Part shown: positions 11,413 through 18,586 of the stretch, in pieces
How positions within the stretch are numbered: position 1 is the stretch's first letter
Layout of the letters: every line of letters starts with the position of its first letter
Virus record (IMG/VR): IMGVR_UViG_3300044730_000193
Coordinates: 1 to 28,492 of that record
Direction: 5' to 3' (one strand)
DNA from: a virus
Length of the DNA stretch: 28,492 nt
Translations under genes and position numbers: made by a program
Notes under the pieces: model-generated
Databases searched by the model: none
Seen by the model: only the letters and a program-made list of their open reading frames with translations
What the model was told of the DNA's origin: nothing

Positions 11413-13176
11413 TTATCGTGGGTTTATAAATCCTTCATTGGGCATATCAACGGGTCGCTTTGCTACATCCTTTGGATTCGTTTCTAAATCTACTCCTGCT
11501 CGCTTGGCTTGGTTTACACTCACCTCTGCGTTGGGGTTGCCTACATCGGGAGTTACGCCTTCGCCTTTTGCCAAGTACGTCTTGCGCATCCAGAAGTGAT
11601 GACACCTAGCACCGCCCTTGTAAAGCCATATTGAATAGGTTGCTGCGCCTCTTGGCCCGAAACCTTCGTTGACGGCTTGACCATCCATGCGAAGCACATC
11701 TTCCTTTCGGTACACCTTGCCTGCTGCTACCATCTTCTTGCAGAACTCGCGGCTATTGGTCTTCGTGTCGTTTGGTGCGTAAGCATAACGAACCTTGTAC
11801 CTCTTGCCTTCTGCCGTCACACCATCTTGGCTGCTCTTGGCGTTAGGGAATGCGCTGCCTGTTGATGCGAATGCGTACTTGCTTAATGCCTGCTCCGCAT
11901 CGTAGTCAACGGGTCTTTCATCTACAAGCTCCCACTCATCCATATCTACGACCTCACCCAATATCTCAAGCTCTGCGAACATAGCATCGAAATGCTCATC
12001 AGTCGGCTCTTGGCTTGACAACTTCACACCTGTCTCCTCCTCGCGAGTTTCCAAATCCATAGGCGTTACCACGTCTTCGGTGAATTCCAAAGGCTGAATG
12101 GTCTTGAAGTACAAGTTGAGGCTGATGTCATTGTAGGCCAAGATTTGGTCTAGGCCGTCAATAATAATCTCCTGCTTGGGTCGGATTACAAGGTTATCCA
12201 AAAGCGTAGAAGCGGTCTTCAGCTCCTCTGCGTTATTGCCAAGTCCCGAATTGTCCTTGATGCCCAAAAGCATGGGGCTGACAATACGATGCGAGACCAT
12301 TATCTTCTGCGTTGATTCAGCACTCAAGAACTGATACTGCTCCGCAGCATCCGACAACTGCACGGGGTCAACCGTTGCAGCGAGGTCTTTGTTATCGTTG
12401 AACGCAAGAATAAACTTACCCGAGTTTGAACTACCGCTAAACTTCGTAGCAATCTGCTGCTCAATGCTCCTGCGCTCCTCCTCACTTGGGACTCCGTTGT
12501 TGAAGTTAATCAACATGGAAGGCGCAAGGCCGTTCTGGATGTTGTTGATGTGGTAGTTGGCAATCTCCTCCTCTAGTTCTGCGTATGGAAGTCCACCTTG
12601 ATAGTCCACAGGGGAGTAGTAGTAGAATCCTGCTCGGTAGGGTTTGATGTATAGAATCTCCAATCCCTCTTTGCTCTTGCCAAAGGCAGGGATGCGTACA
12701 GGTGTCTCTTTTCTGCTGCTCACCGCAAGCCAATCCTTTGCGTAGTAGTAAGCCTCAATCTCGCCATCTTCGTTTGCTCTGGCTGCTCTCAACGTCTCTA
12801 CGGGGATGTGCTGCACCTCTACGATGGTGTTGTGATCTTGGGAGTAAACGACCTGCAAAGAGCATTGCCCCATCATAACGTAGTCCGCTACGACCTTCTG
12901 CAAGCAAGACTTGGTGAACAAGCCACGCATTGCTGCGTACTCGCTCGGCTTCTTGGCAGAGTCTGTTGCATCCAATCCCTTGCCAAAGGTCAAATCCATC
13001 AACGAGTTTAGGATGGCGTTGTTGGTGGGTGAGCCGTTGTAGCGGTCAATCAGATAACCGAAATAATCGTTGTTATCTCCGTATTCTACGAAGTCCTTAC
13101 CCTGCACCTCTTTAACAACAGGCGTGGTATAGGAACTGAAGTTCACAACGTGGACTTTAGATGATGATGTACTCAT
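11413..13176 (-). CDS. Portal protein with minor-head-like C-terminal domain, 587 aa
   Basis: The first ~400 residues fit a dodecameric portal: NTERM VEYGDNNDYFGYLIDRYNGS, ILNSLMDLTFGKGLDA, the long helix region and SHRIVSPMLLGIKDNSGLGN, which resembles the core of Mu/SPP1-type portals. Residues ~457-587 form a separate module: YAYAPNDTKTNSREFCKKM, KVYRKEDV, GFGPRGAATYSIWLYKGG and CHHFW. These resemble the Cys/His-containing C-terminus of SPP1 gp7/Mu gpF minor head proteins, suggesting a fusion or an adopted module. I chose the ATG at 13176 (MSTSSSKVHVV); a TTG-to-ATG extension to 13206 begins inside the neighbour. No separate minor head gene is seen elsewhere. Confidence 0.8.
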   Translation of the reverse strand: MSTSSSKVHVVNFSSYTTPVVKEVQGKDFVEYGDNNDYFGYLIDRYNGSPTNNAILNSLMDLTFGKGLDATDSAKKPSEYAAMRGLFTKSCLQKVVADYVMMGQCSLQVVYSQDHNTIVEVQHIPVETLRAARANEDGEIEAYYYAKDWLAVSSRKETPVRIPAFGKSKEGLEILYIKPYRAGFYYYSPVDYQGGLPYAELEEEIANYHINNIQNGLAPSMLINFNNGVPSEEERRSIEQQIATKFSGSSNSGKFILAFNDNKDLAATVDPVQLSDAAEQYQFLSAESTQKIMVSHRIVSPMLLGIKDNSGLGNNAEELKTASTLLDNLVIRPKQEIIIDGLDQILAYNDISLNLYFKTIQPLEFTEDVVTPMDLETREEETGVKLSSQEPTDEHFDAMFAELEILGEVVDMDEWELVDERPVDYDAEQALSKYAFASTGSAFPNAKSSQDGVTAEGKRYKVRYAYAPNDTKTNSREFCKKMVAAGKVYRKEDVLRMDGQAVNEGFGPRGAATYSIWLYKGGARCHHFWMRKTYLAKGEGVTPDVGNPNAEVSVNQAKRAGVDLETNPKDVAKRPVDMPNEGFINPR

Positions 13177-13492
13177 TATTGTAGCTTGTTTCTTCGGTGT
13201 AAACATTTTGGTTAACCGTAAATTTATCGAAATCAGTTTGTGAAGTTACAAAGACTCGGTCTCTGTATATTAGATTTCCCGATGCAAATACGTTCAAGCC
13301 ATAGAATCTATTGTTGACAAGGCTAAACGTGCCTGTGAGGGTCATAAAACCATTCGCAGAGGCAGCAGTAACCGCAGGTGTTGCGGTAGTGTTTGTTGAT
13401 TCATCAATCAGCGCAATCGTAACACTCGCAGGGAACGTGCGTGGAATGATTACTATTGCTTGTGGCGAGGCTGATACTTGAAGAATATGCAT
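13157..13492 (-). CDS. Virion-region protein of beta structure, 111 aa
   Basis: A small, largely beta-strand protein beginning MHILQVSASPQAIVIIPRTF. The segment RFYGLNVFASGNLIYRDRVF recurs, as I recall, in structural regions of other Bacteroidota phages. It could be a capsid decoration or head-tail joining protein. The late leader element lies 7 bases before its ATG and directly follows a terminator, so it begins a new late transcript with the portal. It overlaps the portal by 20 bases. Confidence 0.65.
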   Translation of the reverse strand: MHILQVSASPQAIVIIPRTFPASVTIALIDESTNTTATPAVTAASANGFMTLTGTFSLVNNRFYGLNVFASGNLIYRDRVFVTSQTDFDKFTVNQNVYTEETSYNNEYIII

Positions 13493-13499
13493 CTTAAAT

Positions 13500-13512
13500 A
13501 AATAACCTTTTA
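13500..13512 (-). promoter_or_regulatory. Late leader element (TAAAAGGTTATTT)
   Basis: Minus-strand TAAAAGGTTATTT, 7 bases before the ATG at 13492 and 25 bases after a terminator. Identical to the copy at 23669. Confidence 0.5.
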
Positions 13513-13529
13513 CTTTCGATTTGTTTGAA

Positions 13530-13554
13530 AATAGAAAAGGGGCTTACGCCCCTT
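13530..13554 (-). terminator. Rho-independent terminator after the tail tube gene
   Basis: Minus-strand hairpin AAGGGGC-GTAA-GCCCCTT (arms 13554..13548 and 13543..13537) followed by TTCTATTTTC. A 7-bp stem with a 4-base loop, 24 bases beyond the tail tube stop. Confidence 0.85.
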
Positions 13555-13577
13555 CAACTATTCTGCCTTGCGGTAGG

Positions 13578-14126
13578 TTACGAGTTTGAACCTACAACAA
13601 TCGTGTCGTTAGCACCTGCAAGTCCTGCGAATGGATTGGCAGTAGTAGCACCTGCGATGAAGTTAGCAGGAAGTTGCTCCTGTCCCTCCATTGTCAAAGT
13701 GTAGCCCGATAGGTCACCCATAGCAGCACCAGTTACAATCGTTCCACCTGTTACTTCGGCTCCATAATTCAGACCCATCATAAAGGCGTTGCCGTTGTAG
13801 TCTTGTACCACAACGTAAGGCCGACCATAAGCAAGAAGCTTCAATTCTTTGTTGTCCTCCTTTGTCAGTTTGGTCAACGTCAAATTCAAAGTCTGCGTGA
13901 AGAAGGTAGTACCATTCTCACGGCTTGAGTTAAAGGTCTGCTCAAAAGAGCTATTGCCTTTTACAAGATATTGGTAAGCAGAGAAAGTTCCGCTGATGTT
14001 GGTAATCTCATCGTTGGTGAGGGTTACCGTACCCAAGTCACCGAAATCTACAAAGTACACGGCATAAATGCCACCTACTACGTCTTTACAGGGTACTGCC
14101 CTGCCTTTTGTTAAATCACAAGCCAT
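13578..14126 (-). CDS. Putative major tail tube protein, 182 aa
   Basis: Begins MACDLTKGRAVPCKDVVGGI. The body alternates beta strands (GTVTLTNDEI, TQTLNLTLTKLTKED, PYVVVQDYNGNAFMMGL) and ends in a Gly-rich segment (GAAMGDLSGYTLTMEGQE). Length, beta content and the pattern of paired strands fit siphovirus tail tube proteins, the subunits that stack around the tape measure. It stands alone between two strong terminators, which suits a protein needed in many copies. Tail tube identity is likely but rests on composition and position. Confidence 0.65.
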   Translation of the reverse strand: MACDLTKGRAVPCKDVVGGIYAVYFVDFGDLGTVTLTNDEITNISGTFSAYQYLVKGNSSFEQTFNSSRENGTTFFTQTLNLTLTKLTKEDNKELKLLAYGRPYVVVQDYNGNAFMMGLNYGAEVTGGTIVTGAAMGDLSGYTLTMEGQEQLPANFIAGATTANPFAGLAGANDTIVVGSNS

Positions 14127-14149
14127 TGTTTCTTTGTTTTATTAGAATT

Positions 14150-14183
14150 AAAAAAGGGGGCGAGGACATAGCCCAAGCCCCCC
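14150..14183 (-). terminator. Rho-independent terminator after the major capsid gene
   Basis: Minus-strand GGGGGC (14182..14177) and GCCCCC (14161..14156) enclose a 15-base loop and are followed by six Ts. It lies 20 bases downstream of the major capsid stop. Confidence 0.85.
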
Positions 14184-14203
14184 TTGATTTACGTTAATTC
14201 GGA

Positions 14204-15130
14204 TTAAGAGTAAAGAACTACGTCTGCTCCGATTCCGTACTGAACTCCTGCGAAGAAGCGAAGGATTACGCGAATATTGGCACTTCCGTCAAGGTCGGCC
14301 ATGTCAAGGACACGCACTTCGTTTCTCTCATCAGCCAAACCGCAGCCGAAGAATAGGTTGCTTGTTTCAGCAGCTACCATCTTGTTTGAAGGAAGACCGT
14401 TTGCCATAGCAACGCGGATGCCATCAAAGTACAAGTCTCCGTTGCCGTACCACATTGTGCCTTGATTGTCAACACCATTTGCTCCAAGACCCGAAGTTCC
14501 GAACCCACCAAGAGCGCGAACATAAGCCTTTGCTACGTTCTGTGGAACGTAGATGGTCAAGTCCTCCTTGCCGTAAAGGGCAGAAGGGATTGCATCAGCA
14601 ACTTTACCAAGCTCTGCGATTACGTTTGCAGCAGTCACGGTTGTAGCGGTTACGTCAATAACGTCAGAGTCAGCAGTCATCAATGAAAGGAATCCAGAGA
14701 ACTCACCTGCACTTGCAGCGTTTCCGTTCCAAATGTTCTGCTCAATCTTTTGGGCAGTCTTTGAAGCAACGTGAGCGATAAGGAAGTCAGCAAAAGAAGC
14801 AGGGATGCTATCGTAAGCAGAGAAGCCCATTTGACCACCAATCCAAGAATCGTAATAGTCCTTTTTGCAAAGCTGCAAGTTCACTTGGAATGGCTCAACC
14901 TCAAGGATGCGGTCGGTCAAAGTCAAGGTAGAAGTTGCATCAAAATCACAAGTGCCATCTTTTACGATGTCGTTGGTGTTCACCTTCTGAAGGGTGGTGC
15001 GGTAGTTTACGTTTGGAAGAATCTCAATGAGTCCTTTGTCAAGCGTGTTAGCAGAAAGAAGTGCAGCAGAGATATACTTCTGCGCAAAAATGCCTGCATA
15101 GTTTGTGGTGATTGAAGTGGTCGTAGCCAT
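14204..15130 (-). CDS. Major capsid protein, 308 aa
   Basis: HK97-fold capsid protein. It begins MATTTSITTNYAGIFAQKYI and has the middle (E-loop to P-domain) segment ILEVEPFQVNLQLCKKDYYD, the helix FADFLIAHVASKTAQKIEQN, and late strands YGKEDLTIYVPQNVAKAYVR and VILRFFAGVQYGIGADVVLY typical of small phage capsids. The adjacent acidic scaffold and XkdF-like protease support maturation by cleavage, although no long delta domain is evident. A terminator follows at once, probably boosting stable message. Confidence 0.85.
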   Translation of the reverse strand: MATTTSITTNYAGIFAQKYISAALLSANTLDKGLIEILPNVNYRTTLQKVNTNDIVKDGTCDFDATSTLTLTDRILEVEPFQVNLQLCKKDYYDSWIGGQMGFSAYDSIPASFADFLIAHVASKTAQKIEQNIWNGNAASAGEFSGFLSLMTADSDVIDVTATTVTAANVIAELGKVADAIPSALYGKEDLTIYVPQNVAKAYVRALGGFGTSGLGANGVDNQGTMWYGNGDLYFDGIRVAMANGLPSNKMVAAETSNLFFGCGLADERNEVRVLDMADLDGSANIRVILRFFAGVQYGIGADVVLYS

Positions 15131-15142
15131 TTTTTATATTTA

Positions 15143-15724
15143 TTATTTGTTGATTCGTGCAAGGACTCGGTCAATCGTCTTTTGGGGGCGGTTGGCACTC
15201 ATCTTTTGGACTTGCTTTGTTTCGGGGTTGTGCTTGATGGCTTTCGCAGCAGGTGCGGCAGATAGTTCTGCTTTAACCGCAGCCATCTCCTCCTTCTTGG
15301 CGTAACCGCCCATCTCCTCACGCATTCCTTTCATCTCCTCACGCATCATTGCAATCTCTTCGAGAACTCTCTCGATGATTGCAACAACCGCAGGGGCTTC
15401 TTCTTTTACCTCTACCTCTGCGAGTTCTACCTCTGCTTCGGGGGCTTCAACTTCTACCTCTACTTCAGTTTCGGTAGCGGCTTCTTTAATTTCAGCGATC
15501 ATACCTTCTTCTGTGATGACCAAAATACGGCCATCAGCAAGTAGGTGTTCGCCAACTGGAGCAGCAACTCGGTCTTCGCCACTAATGACAAACACTTCGT
15601 TACCTGCTTCAAATGATTCTGCCTCAAGAACGGCTCCGTTCTCAAGTGTCATTTGCTCAAACTTAACCTCGCGGATGGAGGATAGTTCAGCAAGGATGCG
15701 GTTAAGGATGTTATTCGCTTTCAT
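15143..15724 (-). CDS. Capsid scaffolding protein, 193 aa
   Basis: Positioned between protease and capsid. The N-terminal part (MTLENGAVLEAESFEAGNEV, GEHLLADGRILVITEEG) forms a small beta domain common in Bacteroidota phages. Residues ~80-115 are a run of Glu-rich, Val/Pro repeats (EVEVEVEAPEAEVELAEVE). Residues 116-165 are a coiled coil (IERVLEEIAMMREEMKGM). A basic C-terminus (KKEEMA... RPQKTIDRVLARINK) could contact the capsid. Acidic, coiled and basic-tailed order is classical for scaffolds, which guide shell assembly and then leave. Confidence 0.7.
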   Translation of the reverse strand: MKANNILNRILAELSSIREVKFEQMTLENGAVLEAESFEAGNEVFVISGEDRVAAPVGEHLLADGRILVITEEGMIAEIKEAATETEVEVEVEAPEAEVELAEVEVKEEAPAVVAIIERVLEEIAMMREEMKGMREEMGGYAKKEEMAAVKAELSAAPAAKAIKHNPETKQVQKMSANRPQKTIDRVLARINK

Positions 15725-15764
15725 ATCTAACTAATTAAAGGGGTTTTGATTATTTGTAACATTT

Positions 15765-15989
15765 TTAGAGGTCTTGCCATAGAGTATTTGTGGACTCCCA
15801 TAGCGTGTTGATGGTCTGCCACTCCTCGCCAAGTATGACAACGCTTGTGCCTTGACCTACGAGTGAGCCGATACCTTGCGCTGCAAGAGAGCCATCGCAG
15901 CAGGTGGACTTGTAGGTGTTGTCTTTGCATAAGCATCCACGATTGCCACCTCTCGGTGAAGCAACGGGAAGTTTCATTGGTCTATACAT
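15765..15989 (-). CDS. Cys-rich small protein, 74 aa
   Basis: Begins MYRPMKLPVASPRGGNRGCL, with CLCKDNTYKSTCCDGSLAAQ. Four Cys (C-L-C and C-C) and the G-G-N-R-G-C signature match a short protein found next to capsid genes in other Bacteroidota phages, as I recall. Metal binding or disulfides are likely; it may be a virion component. I chose the ATG at 15989, 8 bases before the protease stop; an in-frame TTG at 15995 is the alternative. Confidence 0.7.
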   Translation of the reverse strand: MYRPMKLPVASPRGGNRGCLCKDNTYKSTCCDGSLAAQGIGSLVGQGTSVVILGEEWQTINTLWESTNTLWQDL

Positions 15990-16917
15990 TGCCAAGTTCT
16001 TTTAGTTTGGATTCTGCCCAACGCTTACCTGCAAGACCGCCCCATAACAGGAATGATATTGTACCGCAGGCTTGCGTGTCGTTCTCATCGTAGTATTCTT
16101 CGGCTCTTGATAGGTAAGAGTACATCCGTGTGATGGTTTCCACAGACACAGGTTTGCCTTGTGCTAACTGCTGCGCCCTTACCTTACCGACAGGAGTAGC
16201 ACACTTGTTGCCGTTCTTCTCGTTTAGTTCAATACCACGCTTGGCGTTGTTCTTTACCACATCTGGGTAATCGGAATACGAAGCCATCTCGGTGCGTGTT
16301 CCCGACTTCTTACGGCCGTCTCTTTTTATGATAGCGACAATTTGTGCAAGCATCAACGCTGCTTCCTGCTCCTCTATCTGTGCCATCTCTTGCTTGGCAA
16401 GGTTTAGTTTGTCCACGAAGTATCCCTCAATAGAGAAGCCTTTGACCTTGCCTGTCTTGACAAAGTTTGTCCAAATCTCTGGGTTGTTTACTTTCATAGA
16501 TACCATCCAAGTGCCTATTGGTAAATCAAAGCCGTACTTCTTGCTCTTGTCTTGTACGTCATCTTCGATAATCCATGACTCTACAACCGTGAGGCCGTTG
16601 ATTCCTACTTCGTGTTCAAGCGTAGCGTTGTTCTGCTTGCTCTTTTGAAAGAACATCTCGCTTGCTTTGCGGATGGTGGCTTCGCTGAAGTACACATAGA
16701 ACTCCTCTTGTCCCTCTGCTCGGTAGATGGGTTTGTTGGGTACGAGTGCTGCTCCCATAAGGATGCGCTTTTCATCGCTCTGCGTAGCAAACTCAACCCG
16801 TTGTGAGTTGAGCGCAATGAAGTCCTCCTCAATAGCAGGATATTCTACAAGGGAGATTGCATCAATGCCCGTGAGCAACATTGATTCATCAAGTATTAGT
16901 TCAATTAGTTTCATCAT
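15982..16917 (-). CDS. XkdF-like capsid maturation protease with conserved C-terminal domain, 311 aa
   Basis: Residues 50-170 match the PBSX XkdF (S78_2-type) putative head protease: ALVPNKPIYRAEGQEEFYVY, the LEHEVG with candidate catalytic His102, GTWMVSMKVNNPEIW, and KGFSIEGYF with candidate catalytic Ser162. Residues ~205-310 form a second module (YSDYPDVVKNNAKRGIELNE, NGNKCATPVGKVRAQQLAQG, YSYLSRAEEYYDEND, WGGLAGKRWAESKLKELG), which I recall attached to various phage head proteins of Bacteroidota. Its role is unknown. The start overlaps the tape measure stop (ATGATGA). Confidence 0.8.
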   Translation of the reverse strand: MMKLIELILDESMLLTGIDAISLVEYPAIEEDFIALNSQRVEFATQSDEKRILMGAALVPNKPIYRAEGQEEFYVYFSEATIRKASEMFFQKSKQNNATLEHEVGINGLTVVESWIIEDDVQDKSKKYGFDLPIGTWMVSMKVNNPEIWTNFVKTGKVKGFSIEGYFVDKLNLAKQEMAQIEEQEAALMLAQIVAIIKRDGRKKSGTRTEMASYSDYPDVVKNNAKRGIELNEKNGNKCATPVGKVRAQQLAQGKPVSVETITRMYSYLSRAEEYYDENDTQACGTISFLLWGGLAGKRWAESKLKELGNV

Positions 16918-18452
16918 CCGAATGTTGCGGTTCTTACTCTTTGGCGTTGTAGTTGTTGCGAGGTCGTTACATCCTGCCCTACAACGTATGCACGAACGGG
17001 TTGGTTAAACTGACCACCGATGCTCTGTGCAAGTTGGTTGATTCCACCCTGTCCGACTATGTTGAACTGCGGTGCTTGTGAGGGAGCAGTTGGCGCAGAT
17101 ATAGTTGTTGGAGGTGCGGCATTCGGGGAAGTAGGTATTTGCGTAGAGCCAACCTTCTTTAGGTTAGCAAGACCACCTGCAATTACTCCTGCGGCAGCGA
17201 TGGCACCAAAGGGTGGTGGGTATGCACCCAATGCTTTTGTAGCACCTTGATAAGTATCAATCACAATCTGTGTCATCGCAAGTGCCTTGCTGATTTTAGT
17301 GTTCTCTCCTGCAAGTGCAGCAAATCCGCTGATTGCTCCGCTTACCGCATCAAGGTTTGCAAGGGTGAAATTAATGTAGTCGTTTAAGTCGGCTGCTGAA
17401 GTCTCTGCTCCTTTAGCGACTGATTCAGTAAAGAACTGACCTACCCTCGCTATCTCTGCTCCACCTTGTTTGCTTGCCTCTACCGATTTATCTACAAAGT
17501 CCTTGAACTTCTTTTCGCTATTTTCAAATCTTGCTTTCTCTGCACTGGTTCTAGCGGCCTCAAGTTCCTTGATCTTGGCAATTTCCTCATTAAGCAATGA
17601 CATTGTTTCAGTCTGAAGCCTACGCCTACGCTGAATGTTTGCCTGCTCAAGCTCTGATATTCTTGCACGAGCCTCCTCAATACGAACCAAACCATCTTCG
17701 GTGACCTCACCCATCTTGGCTTGCTCTTGCAATACATTCAATCTCTGCCTCTGAACGGCTAATTCTTGGCGGGCTACTTTTTCCTCAATAGCTCCTGCTC
17801 TGGCAACCGCAGCGATTCTCTGCTCGGTGCTTTTCGTTACGTCATCAGCGATAAGGCGAGCCTCTGCAATCTGCTTGTTGGCGATAGCACGTTGTGCGAT
17901 AAGCGCACGTTCAGCATCCTCTACATCATTGAGCTGTTTGGCAAGTTCCCTGCCGAGTTTGGTTTCCCTAACAATCTCATCACCTAACCCCTTAAAAGCA
18001 CCTGCAACGCCTTCAATGGCTCCCTTGAAGTCTCCTTGAAAGAACTTAAATAAAGCCTCGCCTAATCCAATCACTCGGTCGATTACAACCTTTACCGCTG
18101 CGCCAAGCGCACCCATAACTTCAGCGAGTTTATCGCCACCACGTTCCGTTTCTTTGAAATACGCAACAAGCGATGTTACTGCGACAAGCAGCGCACCTAA
18201 TCCAGTTGCAATGATAGCACCCTTTAGTGTGCCGAATGCCCGAATCGTACTTGTGATACCGCCCTGCAATCCTTTGAAAGCAGATACTGCACCACCCGTT
18301 TGTTTGTCTAATGCAGATAAGCCGTTACTAATCGCCTCATTGCTCTCTTTGGCTTTGGTTTGGGTCTTGTCAGCCTCTATCCCTACGGCTTTAAGCGCAG
18401 CGATAGCGGATGTGGCATCCCCTTTAATCTCAATTATTTCAACTGCCGCCAT
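16914..18452 (-). CDS. Tape measure protein, 512 aa
   Basis: Long helical protein with features of siphovirus tape measures. The N-terminus (IEIKGDATSAIAALKAVGIE) is typical of TMP openings. A hydrophobic segment at 79-99 (AIIATGLGALLVAVTSLVAY) is followed by a long coiled coil at ~165-345 rich in Ala, Glu and Arg. A second hydrophobic patch near 400-430 (AIAAAGVIAGGLANL) precedes a Pro/Thr/Ala-rich tail. By the usual 0.15 nm per residue, the tail would be about 75 nm long. The sequence follows the two tail-tip genes and the small 50-aa gene. Confidence 0.85.
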   Translation of the reverse strand: MAAVEIIEIKGDATSAIAALKAVGIEADKTQTKAKESNEAISNGLSALDKQTGGAVSAFKGLQGGITSTIRAFGTLKGAIIATGLGALLVAVTSLVAYFKETERGGDKLAEVMGALGAAVKVVIDRVIGLGEALFKFFQGDFKGAIEGVAGAFKGLGDEIVRETKLGRELAKQLNDVEDAERALIAQRAIANKQIAEARLIADDVTKSTEQRIAAVARAGAIEEKVARQELAVQRQRLNVLQEQAKMGEVTEDGLVRIEEARARISELEQANIQRRRRLQTETMSLLNEEIAKIKELEAARTSAEKARFENSEKKFKDFVDKSVEASKQGGAEIARVGQFFTESVAKGAETSAADLNDYINFTLANLDAVSGAISGFAALAGENTKISKALAMTQIVIDTYQGATKALGAYPPPFGAIAAAGVIAGGLANLKKVGSTQIPTSPNAAPPTTISAPTAPSQAPQFNIVGQGGINQLAQSIGGQFNQPVRAYVVGQDVTTSQQLQRQRVRTATFG

Positions 18453-18586
18453 TGTAGCTTAATATATTCGTTCCATCCTTCGGGTAGTTTGTGCTTGCCT
18501 TTGGCGATTTCAACGCAATCACCTGCTCCAAGCCACTCATCCGAGTTTAGTATTTCAATTAAATAACTTAAATAACTTGTCTTCAT
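18434..18586 (-). CDS. Small protein between tail-tip and tape measure genes, 50 aa
   Basis: Reads MKTSYLSYLIEILNSDEWLG then AGDCVEIAKGKHKLPEGWNE, ending IKLQWRQLK. The ATG overlaps the upstream TGA as ATGA, and the stop lies 19 bases inside the tape measure gene. The W-L-G-x-G-D and L-P-x-G-W-x-x-Y-I motifs look conserved rather than random. It might be a tail assembly factor by position; no family recognised. Confidence 0.65.
   Translation of the reverse strand: MKTSYLSYLIEILNSDEWLGAGDCVEIAKGKHKLPEGWNEYIKLQWRQLK

Noticed and set aside
15727-15936. Minus-strand frame of 69 codons overlapping the Cys-rich gene
   Set aside because: The Cys-rich frame has recognisable motifs and the alternative does not; only one frame fits the neighbours.
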